Source of the DNA: Eucalyptus grandis | Taxonomy: Eukaryota; Streptophyta; Magnoliopsida; Myrtales; Myrtaceae | Assembly (NCBI RefSeq): GCF_016545825.1 | Contig: NC_052616.1 | Location: 62,083,278-62,147,277, forward strand | Length of the DNA: 64,000 nucleotides | Direction of reading: 5' to 3' | Shown here: positions 1-12,571 of the stretch, piece after piece | How the letters are laid out: each line of letters opens with the position of its first letter | Position numbering within the stretch: the first letter of the stretch is position 1 | Translations under genes and position numbers: made by a program | The notes under the pieces: model-generated | The model's database searches: none | Seen by the model: only the letters and a program-made list of their open reading frames with translations | Told to the model about the DNA's origin: nothing

Positions 1-606
1 ATTAACATCATAACTAACGTCAAATGCAACTTGAAATGGAATTTGCTAGAGTGAGGATGGTTACTACAACCACGATAACAAACTTCCAACTAGAATACTA
101 CAGTCCCACATTCACCTTCTCCACACAAAGCTCTCTCTTCCACACCGAATCTTCCACCGCATGTTTGGGTTATGTGAGCCTAATGAGAACTGGAGAGCAA
201 AACAAATTGAAGTGCAATATGCTGTCATGCGAACTCAATAGTTCTTATGATTTCGCATCATGATGTGCTATCTTCAAAACATAGAGCAAGGATCGTCGCA
301 AGGACCTCTTCGGGCTCCCATACACGACAAACTCGAGCACAAAGCTACTAGTAAAGTTGTCCAATTATATCGGTATGGGATCTCCACCAAGAAGGAATGA
401 GCATCTAGGAAAGTAAATTTGTGTGCAATCCGACTTGCTAACTCAGTGGTCATTCTCTTATCTCACTTATTTAATTAACGTCTAGTGTCCCAATCTTAGT
501 CAAAGAAAGATTGGGGTCCCAACAACTTCAAAGGTTAAATTGACTCAGTTAATCCCTTTTACATATAAATACATTACAAATGTCAAGCCAATGTAGAGAA
601 CTCGCC
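1..606. other. Intergenic, nothing recognised
   Basis: No homology, splice structure or long open frame is recognisable here. The one short open frame near the left edge (24-263) looks like chance coding. The stretch ends where the first unit of the tandem duplication begins. Confidence 0.5.
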
Positions 607-2690
607 AGACATGATAATTAAACATGTTCCTTTGACTAAACTTAAGCTTTACTTGAGCACAGTTGTCATCTGTAGAGAGTGAACGCCCATCGAGGCGTTG
701 GGAGAATTCACATGGATGATGAACATTATGACTTAGTTATAAACGTCAAGGCAAGGTAGAGAATTGTAAAAAATATGTCCCGATTTTGAGCCGTTTTGCA
801 ATCTAACCTGATTGGGTAAGAAAGAAATCCAAAAAATCTTTCTTTGAATGGTGTATATATTAGAGAGTTTCTTTTATTTGGTTGGACGTATTCACAATTA
901 CATCTAGACTTTGCAATGTAAAAGATTTGAGAGGATATTGCTTGGACACTTGGGTAAGAAAAAGATATAAGTTCAATTTGGGAGGGTTGGACGTGTAGAC
1001 TCCGGCGCATTAAACATTGACGAAGACATTTTTCTATGGACAGCCGCCAAGGGCCCTAATAGTGAATACAATGAACTCTCACGGTCAAATTTCCTGTGGG
1101 CTTTAATTGCCTCCTTAGAATTTTCTTTTTGGTCATACAAAAGAAAGCGCGTGGGGTAAGGAAGTGGTCAAAGAAAATAAAATAAATTAAAAGCAAGGTT
1201 TTTCTTTTTGGGTTTCCTTTCCTCGAGAAGCCTAATAGTGGAATTCCATTAGAAATTGGGCCACCGCACGAAAAGTAAAAGAAAGAACACACGAACGTTC
1301 TTGAATTAGCTGTGCGAAGGGTTTTGCTATGGGCTTCTATGAGCTTTGCATGCAATTAAGTTTTTTTTATTTATAAACTTATTTGGATTTGGTCTTAATC
1401 TAAATATGGGAAACACTCGAGTGTGTTACCGATTGTAGTTCTAATTCTCAAATTATAGTGAATTATTGGTTGATAGCTCTCTCTCGGGGATAAATGCCGA
1501 CACTCGGATCAAATCTCGTAAATATTTGGTATCTTTGTCATTCCCCGTTTATTTCTTCAATGTTCTTGTATTGATCTAATGGGAAGATCTTCTCAATTTT
1601 CGCGTTAATTTTGCAATATGTCTACTTTTGAAATGCCTCTCATCAGACATGATGACCAAATATGTTCCTTTGACGAAACTTAAGCTTTACTTGAGCGCAG
1701 TTGTCATTTATAGAGAGTGAATGTCCATCGAGGCGTTGGGAGAATTGACATGGATGATGAACATTATGACTTAGTTATAAACGTCAAGGCAAGGTAGAGA
1801 ATTATTAAAATATGTCTCAATTTTGATCCGTTATGCAATCTAACCTGATTGCGCAAGCAAGAAATCCAAAAAATCTTTCTTTGGATGGAGTATATATTGG
1901 AGAGTTTCTTTTATTTGATTGGATATATCCACGATTACATCGAGACTTTGCAATGTAAAAGATTTGAGAGGATATTACTTGGACGCTTAGGTAAGAAAAA
2001 GATATAAGTTTAAACGTGTAGACTCCGGTGCATTAAACATTGACGGAGAAATTTTTCTGTGGACAACCACCAAGGGCCCAGTAGTTAATACAATGAACTT
2101 TTACAGTCAAATTTCCTGTGGACTTTAGTTGCCTACTTGGAATTTTCTTCTTGGTCATACAAAAGAGAGCCCGTGGGGCTAGGAAACACTTAGGGAAAAG
2201 GAAATAAATTAAAAGCAAGGTTTTGCTTTTTTGGGTTTCCTTTCCTCGAGAAGCCTAATAGTGGAATTCCACTAGAAATTGGGCCACCGCACAAAGAGTA
2301 AAAGAAAGAACATACGAACATTCTTGAATTAGCTGTGCGAAGGGTTTTGCTATGGGCTTAAACACTCGGTGATTTGCCCTATGAACTTTACATGCAATTA
2401 CGTTATTTATTTATAAACATATTTGGATTTGGTCTTAATTTAGGTGTGGGAGACACTCGGCTGTAAGCGATTGTAGTTCTGATTCTCAAATTATAGTGAA
2501 TTATCTGTTGCTAGCTCTTTATGGGGATAAATACTGACATTCGGATCAAATCTTGTAAATATTTAGTATCTTTGACATTTCCCGTTTATTTCTTTAATGT
2601 TCTTGCGTTGATCTAATAGCAAGATCTTCTTAATTTTTGCGTTAATTTTGCAACATGTCTACTTTTGAAATGCCTCTAGTCAAGATCACT
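607..2690. repeat. Tandem duplication, two units of about 1.04 kb
   Basis: Unit 1 runs about 607-1647 and unit 2 about 1648-2690. Both begin with the same gacatgat-type phrase followed by ttcctttgac and cttaagctttacttgag. Both share atggatgatgaacattatga, and both close with gtctacttttgaaatgcctc. Substitutions and small indels are spread along the copies, so the event is not recent. Short minus-strand frames in both units (around 1060-1350 and 2030-2220) read partly alike, but they are interrupted and match no family I recognise. The copies look non-coding or long dead. Confidence 0.8.
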
Positions 2691-3510
2691 TTGTCCTAAA
2701 AGCTCCAATGCGAAGTAGATTAATAGATCTTCCATGTTTAGAACCATCCAATTTCCAAACATTTTCTAGTGCAGTTTTTCGCTTGTACGTATGGACTCAA
2801 TGGGACAATCCACCATCACCCCTACAAAGGAAGCAATTTGAATAATGTTAAATGGGCACTCATTAAGTTAAACTAGCTACTTTTTGTGAATCCGAAAGGC
2901 ATTCTGTTATGATTTTTCTTTTTTCTCTAATGTGAAGTGTGTAAAAGCTACAAAGTAGTAATTTTCAATATCTTGAAAATATAAGCATTCTAAGTTAGTC
3001 GTGCTGAACAATAAGAAGAGAGCACTTCAATTACCATATTTACATCTTATGTTAGTTTCCCAAGCAAGAAACCAATTCATTGTGAGTAATCCTTTAACAT
3101 TTACAAATTTTCATGTTACCATCATTTAATTGCATTCTAACTATTCAACATGATCTTGCGTTCCAGTTGGGAGCCAAGTAATTCACAAGGCCTATGCTTT
3201 TCATTGGATAAAGATTGAATTAGTCATATAAATGACAATAATGACTAGGCTAGACTAAACTTAACGTGTGGAAAAAGTTATGCCAATAGAGACATTCAAA
3301 AAATTCCCCACATGAAATCCGGTCATTGCGTAAGTTACATTCCCCGCCCCACACGCTAATTAACTTGTCACCAAAAGGAGCTGACCTACATTCATCACTA
3401 AAGATGACCAGGACTCTGACACGAGTTGACCTACATTCATCACTAAAGATGACCAAGACTTTGGCCATGACCACAACTTCTACACTCAAGCACAGGCATC
3501 ACTGAACTCC
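2691..3510. other. Intergenic / upstream region of the RLP gene
   Basis: AT-rich DNA with no gene recognised. It contains a 42-bp tandem repeat (listed separately) and ends at a TATA-like box upstream of the RLP start codon. Confidence 0.5.
3380..3461. repeat. Two-copy tandem repeat of about 42 bp
   Basis: The phrase gacctacattcatcactaaa followed by gatgacca occurs twice in a row (around 3384 and 3429). Each copy is preceded by gagctgacc or gagttgacc. One change (caggact versus caagact) separates the copies. It lies about 130-200 bases upstream of the RLP start codon. Confidence 0.8.
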
Positions 3511-3517
3511 TATAAAG
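3511..3517 (+). promoter_or_regulatory. Candidate TATA box of the RLP gene
   Basis: tataaag lies 82 bases upstream of the ATG at 3593, the usual spacing for a plant TATA box plus a short leader. This rests on motif and position only. Confidence 0.45.
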
Positions 3518-4629
3518 TTTCTCTAACTTGCAAAAAAGAAGTTAACTCAAGAGTGTGATACATGTAAAGTTTGGTCACTCGAATCTGTAGTCATGAAAAA
3601 CAAAGCATTGTGGCCGCTTGTGGTGATTTGGGGTATCGCATGTTTATGTGGCTCTCGTGGGTGTCAGGTGCAAGAAAGGGTTGCACTCTTAGCGCTCAAT
3701 GCCACATTCGACCTAATATATAGGGTGGACACGGGGGGATCATATTTCAACTGTTGCAGCTGGGAAGGTGTTGAGTGTAATCCCACCATAGGGCAAGTCA
3801 CTCATCTAATGTTGTTCTCTTCGAGATATTACCGTTTCAGCTTCAAAACTTGGTACCTAAACGCTTCTCTACTTCTTCCCTTTGAAGAACTCAAGAGCCT
3901 CAACTTGTCCAACAACTATTTAGGAGGGTGGATTGCACCGGAAGGTAAAAATTCGCCGCTCGTTCATTTCCTATAAAAGAAGAGATACTCATTATCTAAT
4001 GAACTCAAAACTTAACCGTGTCTTTACTCAGTTTTTGCATTATAAATGATTATGTCCAGGTCATCATTAATCCTCAAGTCTATGACATATTTCCCCCTAA
4101 AATGGCAATACCTGTTTACGCATGTAGTTTAATAGATTTCTGCGGATTTTTATGCTTTTCCTTGTTTGTTTGCAGAACCAAACCTGCAATCTTCAAGGCT
4201 AAGCAAACTAGAGGTGCTTGATTTGAGTGATAACTCTCTGGATAATTCTATTATATCCATTCTCGGTACAATTCCATCTCTCCGGCGTCTATTCCTCAGT
4301 GGCAACAATTTGAGTGGGACTTTACATGTGAATGGTAAATTTCTCCGGCTTGCTCTCTGCTCATAATTCAATAAAAAATTGCCATCCTTGACTTAAGTTA
4401 ACACTATTCGTGGACAAATTAGGTGGTTTCAGTAATTTGATGGAGCTGGACATAAGTGATAATGCTATTGATGCAGTGGCTACTATTGAAGGTACCATTT
4501 CAATTTGCAAGAAGGAGCCTTGTTTTTATTCATATATTAAACTAACTAGCCTACGAGTCATGCAGACTCTTTAATACCTTTACATGGGCTTCACGTAATG
4601 AATATAGAAGTCATATATTGCAACCCCCT

Positions 4630-4943
4630 TCTCTTTGTTGATTCAAACGATTCCTATCCCGAGGCATTCACGTGGGTGCTTTCATTATTTACTTTGGATA
4701 ATTCTATTCTACCCGTTCGTGGTACAATTTCAACTCTCAGGTGTCTATTCTCCAAACAACATTTGAATGGGACTTTACATGTGAATGATAGTTTCTCCAG
4801 CTTATTCTCTACTCATAATTCCGTACAAAATCACCGTCCTTGACTTGAGTTAGCAATATTTGTGGACAACTTAGGTGATCTCAGTAATTTGAAGGAGCTG
4901 GACATAAGTTATAATGCAGTCGATGTAGTGGCTATTGTTGAAG
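4630..4943 (+). repeat. Internal duplication of two LRR exons within the RLP gene
   Basis: The block at about 4680-4943 repeats the layout of 4200-4491. It has a degenerate exon with gataattctat, ctctcaggtgtctattc and gggactttacatgtgaatg, then the exon gtgatctcagtaatttgaag to 4943. The second copy of the first exon has lost phase and repeat consensus, so it is probably skipped. The second copy of the other exon keeps both splice sites. LRR genes often grow by exon duplication. Confidence 0.65.
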
Positions 4944-5386
4944 GTATTGTCTCAATTTTCAAGCAGAATCCTCATTTTTATTCATAAATTAAACTGACTA
5001 GATTGCGATTCACATGCTCTTTCATATCTTTACATGTGCTTCATATTAAGAATATACAAGTCATATATTGCAATCCCCTTCTCTTTTCGTATACAAATGT
5101 TGCGGCTAATTGAAAAGATACCTAACCTAAGGCATCCAGGTGCTTTCCCAACTTAATTGCCAAGCAAGTTAATTACTTGGAATTTTGCTGCTAGGCATCA
5201 AAAACTTGAGCCACTTAGAGAACCTCCACCTAGATCATGTCCACTTGAAGCAAGTGGGGACCGTTGTGCGAGCATTAGGGGCACTGTCATCTTTGAAGAT
5301 CCTTTCTCTCCAATATAACATAGTAGAAGGAATACTTACAACTCAAGGTTAGTCAGACCCGTGAGTGAATGTATATTCACATTAAC

Positions 5387-6070
5387 GCTCCATTCGTTTC
5401 ACGGAAAACAACTTTCAAGAAAATGTTTTTTAGATTTTCCAGCGTTGGAGTCATGGAAAATATATAAGTAAAGAAAAATATTTTCCTTTAATGGAAAAAG
5501 CATTTTCAAAAGTCAGGATAATGAGGAAATCATTTTCCATTTTCTTTCTTTCACCTAGACTCGTTTTCCTCTGTGCACTCTTTTAGTTATATTATTGTTT
5601 TTCTATTTTCTTTTTTAAAAAAATCGAACTTCTAATTTTCAATTTCTTTCTTTCTATCTTTCCTTTTTCCTTCTTCCTCAATTGATTGTTCGCTACGATG
5701 ACGGCCGGCAACCAACCGCTAGCGAGGAATAAGTTTGCTGAAGGCCAAGGCCTCACCGATCTGACAAGGTTCAAGATCATTGGCCTCGAGCAATCTTGAC
5801 CTCACTTGTGACTAGTGATCGAACGAACAAGAAGGAAAAATAATAATAATAATAATTAAAAATCTATTTTTTTAAATTTTAAATAAAATATTATTGAAAG
5901 GAGTGCACGGATGAAAATCAAATTAGATTTTTCATACTAAACAGTGGAATATACTTTCTAGTTCATTTTCAAGTTTCAGCTGAGCACTAGAAAATATTGT
6001 CATTTTCCTAGAAATGACTTCTGAAAAACATTTTCTAGAAAATTCATATTTTCTGCAAAACAAATGGAGC
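5387..6070. mobile_element. MITE / foldback element in the RLP intron
   Basis: The ends are inverted: gctccattcgtttcacgg on the left, and tgcaaaacaaatggagc on the right, which reads gctccatttgttttgca in reverse complement. Further inward the arms stay similar (gaaaa-rich, attttcta). The core (about 5690-5815) is GC-richer, between a pyrimidine-rich arm and an A/T-rich arm, as in the other foldback elements of this window. No transposase is present. The target-site duplication is not clean, so the superfamily is uncertain (hAT-like is possible). Confidence 0.65.
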
Positions 6071-8706
6071 CTACATTTTTATTAAAGAAGTTCCATTCAC
6101 TCATGATATCTCTGTACCATTTCTTGATTATGCTTGCGTAAGGAAATTTGATGTTCAGTAATCTTTTGATTTCTGGGAAGATTTCCATAACTTCAGTAAG
6201 TTGGAACAACTCATCTTGGATAGTTCTTCGTTGAACACAAGCATAGGAATCCTTTCCAGCCGTGGTTCGTCGACATCTCTTAGATTGTTGTCCTCATTCA
6301 ACACCAATCTAAGTGGCAACCTATTAAATCATAGTAAGCTCTGATCTCTCAGTGTAAAAGTTGGACATGAAATGGATCCTTGATGTACTTGAATGTCCTC
6401 TTTGTATGTACCGATATATCTCATTGTAGTTGAATTGACTTGTGATATCAATAACAGGCTTGTGTAACCTGGTAAAACTAGAAGAGTTGGATCTTAGCTT
6501 TAACGGAATTACCGGTGGGCTTCCTACATGTTGGCGAAACATGTCCTCTATTCGAATTCTAAGTCTTGAAGACAATGAATTTACAGATAGTGTCGTGTCA
6601 TCTCCCCTCACTAGTCTTACATCTCTTGAATTTCTTTCCATTTTGGGTAACCATTTTGATATCTCCTCATCACTCGGTCCACTTGCAAACCATTCAAGAC
6701 TTAAGGTGTTAATTATTGATGACACCAAACTAACAATTGATACCAAAGTTGCATCTTTGATCCCGAGGTTCCAGTTGAAGGTTTTAAGTATGTCAAATAG
6801 TCCATCAAGAGGATTCGAATTGACTTCTTTGGGCTTTCTCAATCATCAATATGACCTGAGAATTTTGGATCTCTCCTCGAATGACATTCCGGGTCCCTTT
6901 CCAGCTTGGTTGTTGGAAAACAACACCAAGTTGGAAACGCTTTTTATGGAAAATAACTTATTTACGACACTTGACATTCCATTAATGACCCTTTTTAATC
7001 TTTCGGTCATGGACATATCCAACAACAACATGAGAGGAGAGCTCACTACCGAATTTTGCGCAAATGTCCCAAATCTGTCCCTCCTTAATCTATCAGCCAA
7101 CAAATTAGAAGGGAATATTCCATCTGAACTGGGTAGTATAAAATCCCTAGAATTTTTAGACCTATCTCACAACAATTTCTCAGGGGGACTATCTATCCAG
7201 TTACTAGATAGTAATTTGCTTCACCTCAACATAGCATATAACAAATTCCAAGGAGAAATTGGACTTTCCGACCACACCATGAACCCAAGGTTGTTATGTC
7301 TCGTGGTTAGACCACAACTTGTTCACTCGAAGTCTCTCTTTTCTTTCATCGCTCTTTCATTTGCGAGTATTGGACGTTAGCAACAACATTTTCATCAGCA
7401 AGCTTCCCAAATTGATTGCAAACATGTCATTGCTCATGGCCCTTGACTTGTCCAAAAATCATTTGGATGGCGTCATCCCTCAAGAACTTTGCAATCTTGG
7501 TGAGCTTCAGTATTTGGATTTGTCTGACAACAATCTCTCTGGTCCATTACCATCATTTTTTTATCTTACAGTGGGTGAGTCACATCCATCTGAATGGGAA
7601 CAAATTGAATGGTACACTCGTGCATGCGCTCTCTAATAGCTCCCATTTGGTAACCTTGGATCTAAGTGAAAATGAGTTCTCCGGAAGCATACCCTATTGG
7701 CTAGGTAACCTCTCTCAATTGAGCATTCTTTCACTGAAAGGTAATAGTTTCTATGGAACATTTCCTGAGCAATTGTGCAGATTGAAAAGCTTAAGGATGA
7801 TCAATCTTTCTAAAAACTATCTATTTGGTCCATTACCTAATTGTTTGGGACCCATGAATTTATCCGAAGATTACGCCGATAAGGTAACTTCAGCACCGAG
7901 CATGGGAAATTTTCTTACAGGATGGTCACCTTGGTCTTATGTGAGGACAATTAAACGCCATACTGTCTTTTATTTTTTTTTATTATAAAGAAATGGAAGA
8001 AAAATTGCAAGCTCCACATACTATTGGGTTCACAATGAAAGGAAGGTTTGATTCTTATAAAGGCTACACACTTCTTAAAATGGTGGGGTTAGATTTTTCT
8101 TGCAACCAGTTCAACGGCGAGATCCCACCGGAGATAGCAATCTTACAAGAAATGCTTGTGCTGAACCTGTCACATAACAAGCTTACAGGACCTATACCAA
8201 TGACATTGTCGAGCCTCACAAAGATAGAGAGCATTGACCTTTCCTACAACAACTTGATTGGTTCTATCCCTGAAGAGCTTACTCAGTTGAATTCCCTCGA
8301 AGTCTTCAATGTGTCTTACAACGACTTGTTAGGAGCCATACCAAACAAATTTCAATTTGGGGCATTCGATGAAAGCAGTTACTATGGAAACCATCTTCTG
8401 TGTGGACTGCCGTTGAGTAAGAAGTGCTCAACAACCATTAACGTTAATTGCTCAGCAACAAAATCATGCATGACAACTAAAGAAGATGGTTTCATAGACA
8501 AAGAGACATTCTATATCAGCTTCGGAGTGTCATACACAATGGTTGGACTGGTAATTCCAATTGTTCTATTCATCAACCCCCAATGGCAACATGGATGGTT
8601 TCACTATGTGGAACTGGTTATCAACACATGTCAGAGCTTGTTCATCACATGTTACTATTTTGTGCAGGACGGTTTTCGAAAATTGTCCAGAGGACAAACA
8701 TTTTAG

Positions 8707-9200
8707 GTTCTCTCGCTCTACATTTCCAAGTAATGGTAGGATTGGGTTTTTTTCCTATTGTTTGTTATTGTCGTTGATCAACATTTGGCCTCGATGTGGA
8801 TCTATTAGGTCGGTGTAAGTTCTTACCTTCACAACTGAATAGGGTCTTGTTCTACTTTCCTTGAAGACAATACATGGCGTGATCCTCCCTCTTTTGAAAA
8901 GGTATTTTTACGTAATTGCTTGCTCATCTCTATTTGGTTGGTGATCATACTACTAACAATGACAAACAACACGAGAAAAACACAGCTGTCTCTTCTCACT
9001 TTTTTTGTTTCTGCAGTAACAAATTTGCTTTCCTTTCCGAATAAAAGTTTTCGTCTCCATATATCACTTGGTCCATTCGCAAACCGTTTAAGACATAAAA
9101 CTCCTCCTGCTTGATAATATAGCACAAACAACTGAATCTTCTTCAAAGTCTTGGGCTCATGGCCAATCCGCAATTTGGTTAGGACATCGATTTCCGTCTA
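8707..9200 (+). pseudogene. RLP 3' flank with a short LRR remnant
   Basis: Downstream of the RLP stop, 9036-9112 resembles the RLP exon around 6640-6710. It reads FRLHISLGPFANRLRHK, against DISSSLGPLANHSRLKV in the gene. The match is short and flanked by unrelated sequence. It is a scrap of a second RLP copy, not a gene. Confidence 0.5.
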
Positions 9201-10775
9201 ACGAAGGTTTAGTTGTTCTTGAGTGTCTCCTGAGATGGTTAAATTCACGGTCAATTTACCGTCAGACTAATGCACTGGCTAACTTACAAATAGGTTGTGT
9301 GGTTTCCATATCATGTAATCATATTGCTGGCAGAATACACTGATCATTCCAATCCACAATTTGTATCACAAATCCTTGTTATGGCAAATTTACCACTTCA
9401 AATTGTAAATTAAGGTTATTCAAAATGTTTTAGTGTGGAGATAATATTACCTCGTCCCAAAGCATATATCAAATAAGAATTGGTCCTTCACCTGTATATC
9501 TAGCATATTAGACCATCTGGTGCACATAAAACTAACATATTGAAGTCTTCCAGTGGCAATTACCCATCTGCATGTCTCTTAGCTAGTGCAGTGGCAGCTG
9601 CTCTGTATTTAGAAGGACATACACATTTAATCATATGAGTGGATGTGCACATACACACACAGTAGCCAAAAAGACTACTGTCTCTGAAAACAACAAACAC
9701 ACTGGCCAATATCATCAAGAAAATAATACAGTGAAGATCTGTAGGTAATGTACATCCAGATTGCCAGGCTCATCAGTGCTCCTGGCTAAGCATAGAAATT
9801 TCATGACATAATTATAAACATGTCACTCTATCAAGACATGTTCAGGGAAGTCTTTTGAATAATAATAAAGTGCCCTGCTCAGAGCCGAATGCCTCTTTAA
9901 TTATCAAGATGCGCTGCCTCATGAATTAAGTAACGTATGCCAGCCTAAGAGTGCTGTTAGTCCCACGACTATACGTGAAGGTTGCTAAAAAGGGGTGAAA
10001 ACAAAACCAAATATGCATGCGAAATACACAATAAATGATTGATTTGGTGGTGGCTGCTAAGGTTAAAGTGAGCTTGGAATGAGGAGAAAGCATCTTCCGA
10101 TGCATCAAAGCTGCTTAAAAAATTTCTGCATCAAAGGAACCCCAAAAGCTTCAGACCGAGCATTATTAATCAAGGAAGACATCTCTAGAACTCGGACACG
10201 CTCATCCTAAGACCATAAATTGCAAAGCTCGCCGGCATCAGCAGAAGAGAAAGGGAGATTTAATTGATACACCGAATGTCGACAATTCTTAGCCCCATCA
10301 AATATGAACCCACTTTAATCACTCCAAGCACGATTTATCCAAACCATCAACCCATTAACAAAGAGAAGGGAAAAAATAATAGAGATAGAGAGTAGCAGAC
10401 TTTCCGGAGTGGCGAGCTGCCATTCTCCACATTATATTTCACATGGCCAGTCCAACAAGGTGTATGATCCAATTACAAATACCCAACTTCTCAGAAAATT
10501 CAGCAAAACTAACATATTGCTCACAACGTACATAATAGGAACCAAGAAACAGAAAACAAAGAGACAAGTTCTCGATTAATTCACCATAAAAACGATGCAA
10601 CGAATCCAATAAGCGAGGAAAGTCAACAACTTTGCTCGACCAATCAATTCGTACACCTATCCGCTGCCGGGAACTGGCGACCCAGTCAAATTTAAGCGAA
10701 AAGATAAACGATCGCACACTTGCGCACACACTGGAACGAGTACCCAAAAAACACACGCACAAACAGAGACACTGA
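9200..10775 (-). ncRNA. Candidate minus-strand transcript, product not recognised
   Basis: Downstream (leftward) of a good TATA box the minus strand has a CT- and T-rich leader-like stretch (about 10780-10650). An open frame of about 107 residues (10439-10762) follows, starting MCVCFLGTRSSVCASV, which matches no family I know. Further left the frames are closed. The region could be the 5' end of a gene whose coding exons were lost, or a long non-coding RNA. No miRNA or tasiRNA signature was recognised. Confidence 0.3.
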
Positions 10776-10800
10776 GAAATTGAAAGATGGAAGATGGAGA

Positions 10801-10812
10801 CTTTTATAGCGT
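10801..10812 (-). promoter_or_regulatory. TATA box on the minus strand
   Basis: The minus strand reads ctataaaagtctcc, a near-consensus plant TATA box. A pyrimidine-rich stretch typical of plant 5' leaders lies 30-60 bases downstream. No recognised gene is driven by it. Confidence 0.4.
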
Positions 10813-12009
10813 GGGAGTTGAGATCGAGGGAGAAAGGCGTGGCCTTTGCTTGATGAGCAAGATTTCAAAGCCGGGGTATTTCTTCTTCTTTTTTCTTCTG
10901 CTTTCAGCTTGAGTTTGGCACATAAAGATGGGATTAGCATTTATTTTGATTCTATTTGGCTTTGGTGTTGTCTCCGGATGAGGGAATGTATGTAGATAAA
11001 AATGACAATTCAATCATTCGATCGGAAGCATATGTCTCTTAGAGATTGTCATGTGAATTCAGTTCTCGATTTTAAAGTAGAATCCTTTCGAAACAATAGA
11101 CATGGTGGAGATGAGTTTCTAACCTGGAAAAGTCGAGAAATTCATCCACGCCGTAATCACTACATTGATTGTCCATATGGTATATTTTTTTAAAATAATA
11201 TTAGTATTAATTAAACTAAGGCCTGGTTCCTTAATTAACATAGAGTAGGTTTAAAATCTTTTATAGGAATCTACGCACCTTAAAACACCTTAAAACATAT
11301 CATCTTCATGAAGCCATAATGAAGGCTCGTTGAGATATAAAGTTTGGCTTCAGAATAAGATTGTTTTCCTTCTATGATTAGTCAAAAAGTTGCTAACTAA
11401 CTTCTCCAATTTACTAGAGCCATAACTCAGTTCACACGCTCTTCAAACTCCGATTGACAACCGTGCTTAATCAGTGGTCTTCTGGCGACGGATATAAACT
11501 AAGACAAATTTTTGGCTCGAAGAACAAGGGTAAAAGGGGACAATGGCGTAAGTGCCTCTTCTGAACATTATTATAGGGAATCCACACCTATTATGATCCT
11601 AATTGTAAGGTACGGGGACTTGAATCATGGTGTGAGATTTTGATGTGGGGTTTATATGGTGTTTAGCTCTTTCACGCTTTTGGGGTGTGGCTTTACTAAG
11701 ATCCTGTAACATAGCCCTGCCATAGAACGTTCACCTTTGAATCTGTTGAGTCTAACGTTGAATTATCCCTGTTAAATCACCATGCTCCTGAGCTGCAGAC
11801 TGACTTCCGGACAGGACATTCTAAGATAGGACGACCCATCAAATGTGATTGATCTTTTTCGCCGTTACCTAGCTGCAAGGGTTCAATGAATTACTCACAG
11901 AGAATTCCCATGCGAGGTAAACGCGACATTGATCTTTGGGGTTGAAGTTGAATAATTGGGTTCTCCCTGTTATATCCTATACAACGATAGACGAAGACAA
12001 GTTGAAAGT
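10813..12009. other. Intergenic, no gene recognised
   Basis: This is mixed AT-rich DNA. A short duplicated phrase (cttaaaacac at about 11279-11300) is present, and no coding signal could be supported. It may contain further decayed RLP sequence just before 12010, but the similarity is too weak to claim. Confidence 0.4.
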
Positions 12010-12568
12010 TCCAATGAGTGACTGAGTCCCAATGGAAAGAAGGTTTGATTTTTTATAGAGTGATGCACTTCCTAAAATAGTAAATCGTATTTTTTTGCAA
12101 CCAGTTCAGCGGCAAGATCTCGCCTGTGGTTGGAATTTCACAGGACATGCTTGTAACAAACCAGTCAAGCCTCACAGAGATAGAGCATTGTTCAGTTGAT
12201 TGGTTCCTACCCTGAAGTGTTTACTTAGTTGAACTTCCTGGCAGACCTCAATATACCAAACAATCGTCAGTGCCCGAGTCACACCAAGTAATTAGTTTGG
12301 ACATTTGATGGAAGCAGTTACCGTGGAAACTGGTTGCCCAAGTAATAACTGCTCGAAAATGCAGAAAGGTAACTGTTCAACTACCATATCATGCACAGGA
12401 CGATTACCAACTCTTACAAGTGTTTCATCACATTCTACTACTTTGTACAAGACAATTTTTTTAATACTGTCACCAATTTAGGAGATAATTAGAGACTGTA
12501 ACTCTGCCTTCGTTTGTGATGGAGGATCTGGGGTTTTTTCTATTATCTGCCTATTGTCATTAATCAAT
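12010..12568 (+). pseudogene. RLP 3'-end remnant, interrupted by solo LTR L1
   Basis: The order of matches follows the RLP gene from about 8035 to 8790: ggaaggtttgatt, ttgcaaccagttca with ggcgag/ggcaag, gcttgt, agcctcac, gaagcagttac with tggaaac, tgcatgaca/tgcacagga, then tacta(t)tttgt(g/a)ca with gac, and finally the 3' flank (ggttttttctatt). Many deletions and frame breaks make it a relic of a tandem RLP copy. L1 is inserted at its right edge. Confidence 0.75.
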
Positions 12569-12571
12569 ATA

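Larger units (their letters stand above)
3593..8706 (+). pseudogene. LRR receptor-like protein (Cf/RLP type), frameshifted
   Basis: This is a receptor-like protein of the extracellular-LRR class: plasma-membrane immune or developmental receptors with no kinase domain. The start at 3593 gives a hydrophobic signal peptide (MKNKALWPLVVIWG), then a Cys-rich LRR cap with CCSWEGVECN. Exons I can place are 3593-3944, 4176-4334, 4423-4491, 4875-4943, 5195-5347 and about 6181-6333, each with GT/AG borders. A large last exon starts at 6458. It carries many LDLSxNxLxGxIP repeats, an acidic juxtamembrane stretch and one membrane helix (YISFGVSYTMVGLVIPIVLF), followed by a short tail ending at 8706. The reading frame shifts about 7270-7340, near 7572 (an extra g in a gtgggtgag context) and near 7965 (a T run). 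A product could not be full length unless these are assembly errors. The intron between 5347 and 6181 holds a MITE. Confidence 0.8.

Noticed and set aside
7270..7980. Programmed frameshifting in the RLP gene
   Set aside because: The three shifts lie in unrelated contexts and the RLP family has no known recoding. Ordinary pseudogene indels or sequence errors are simpler.
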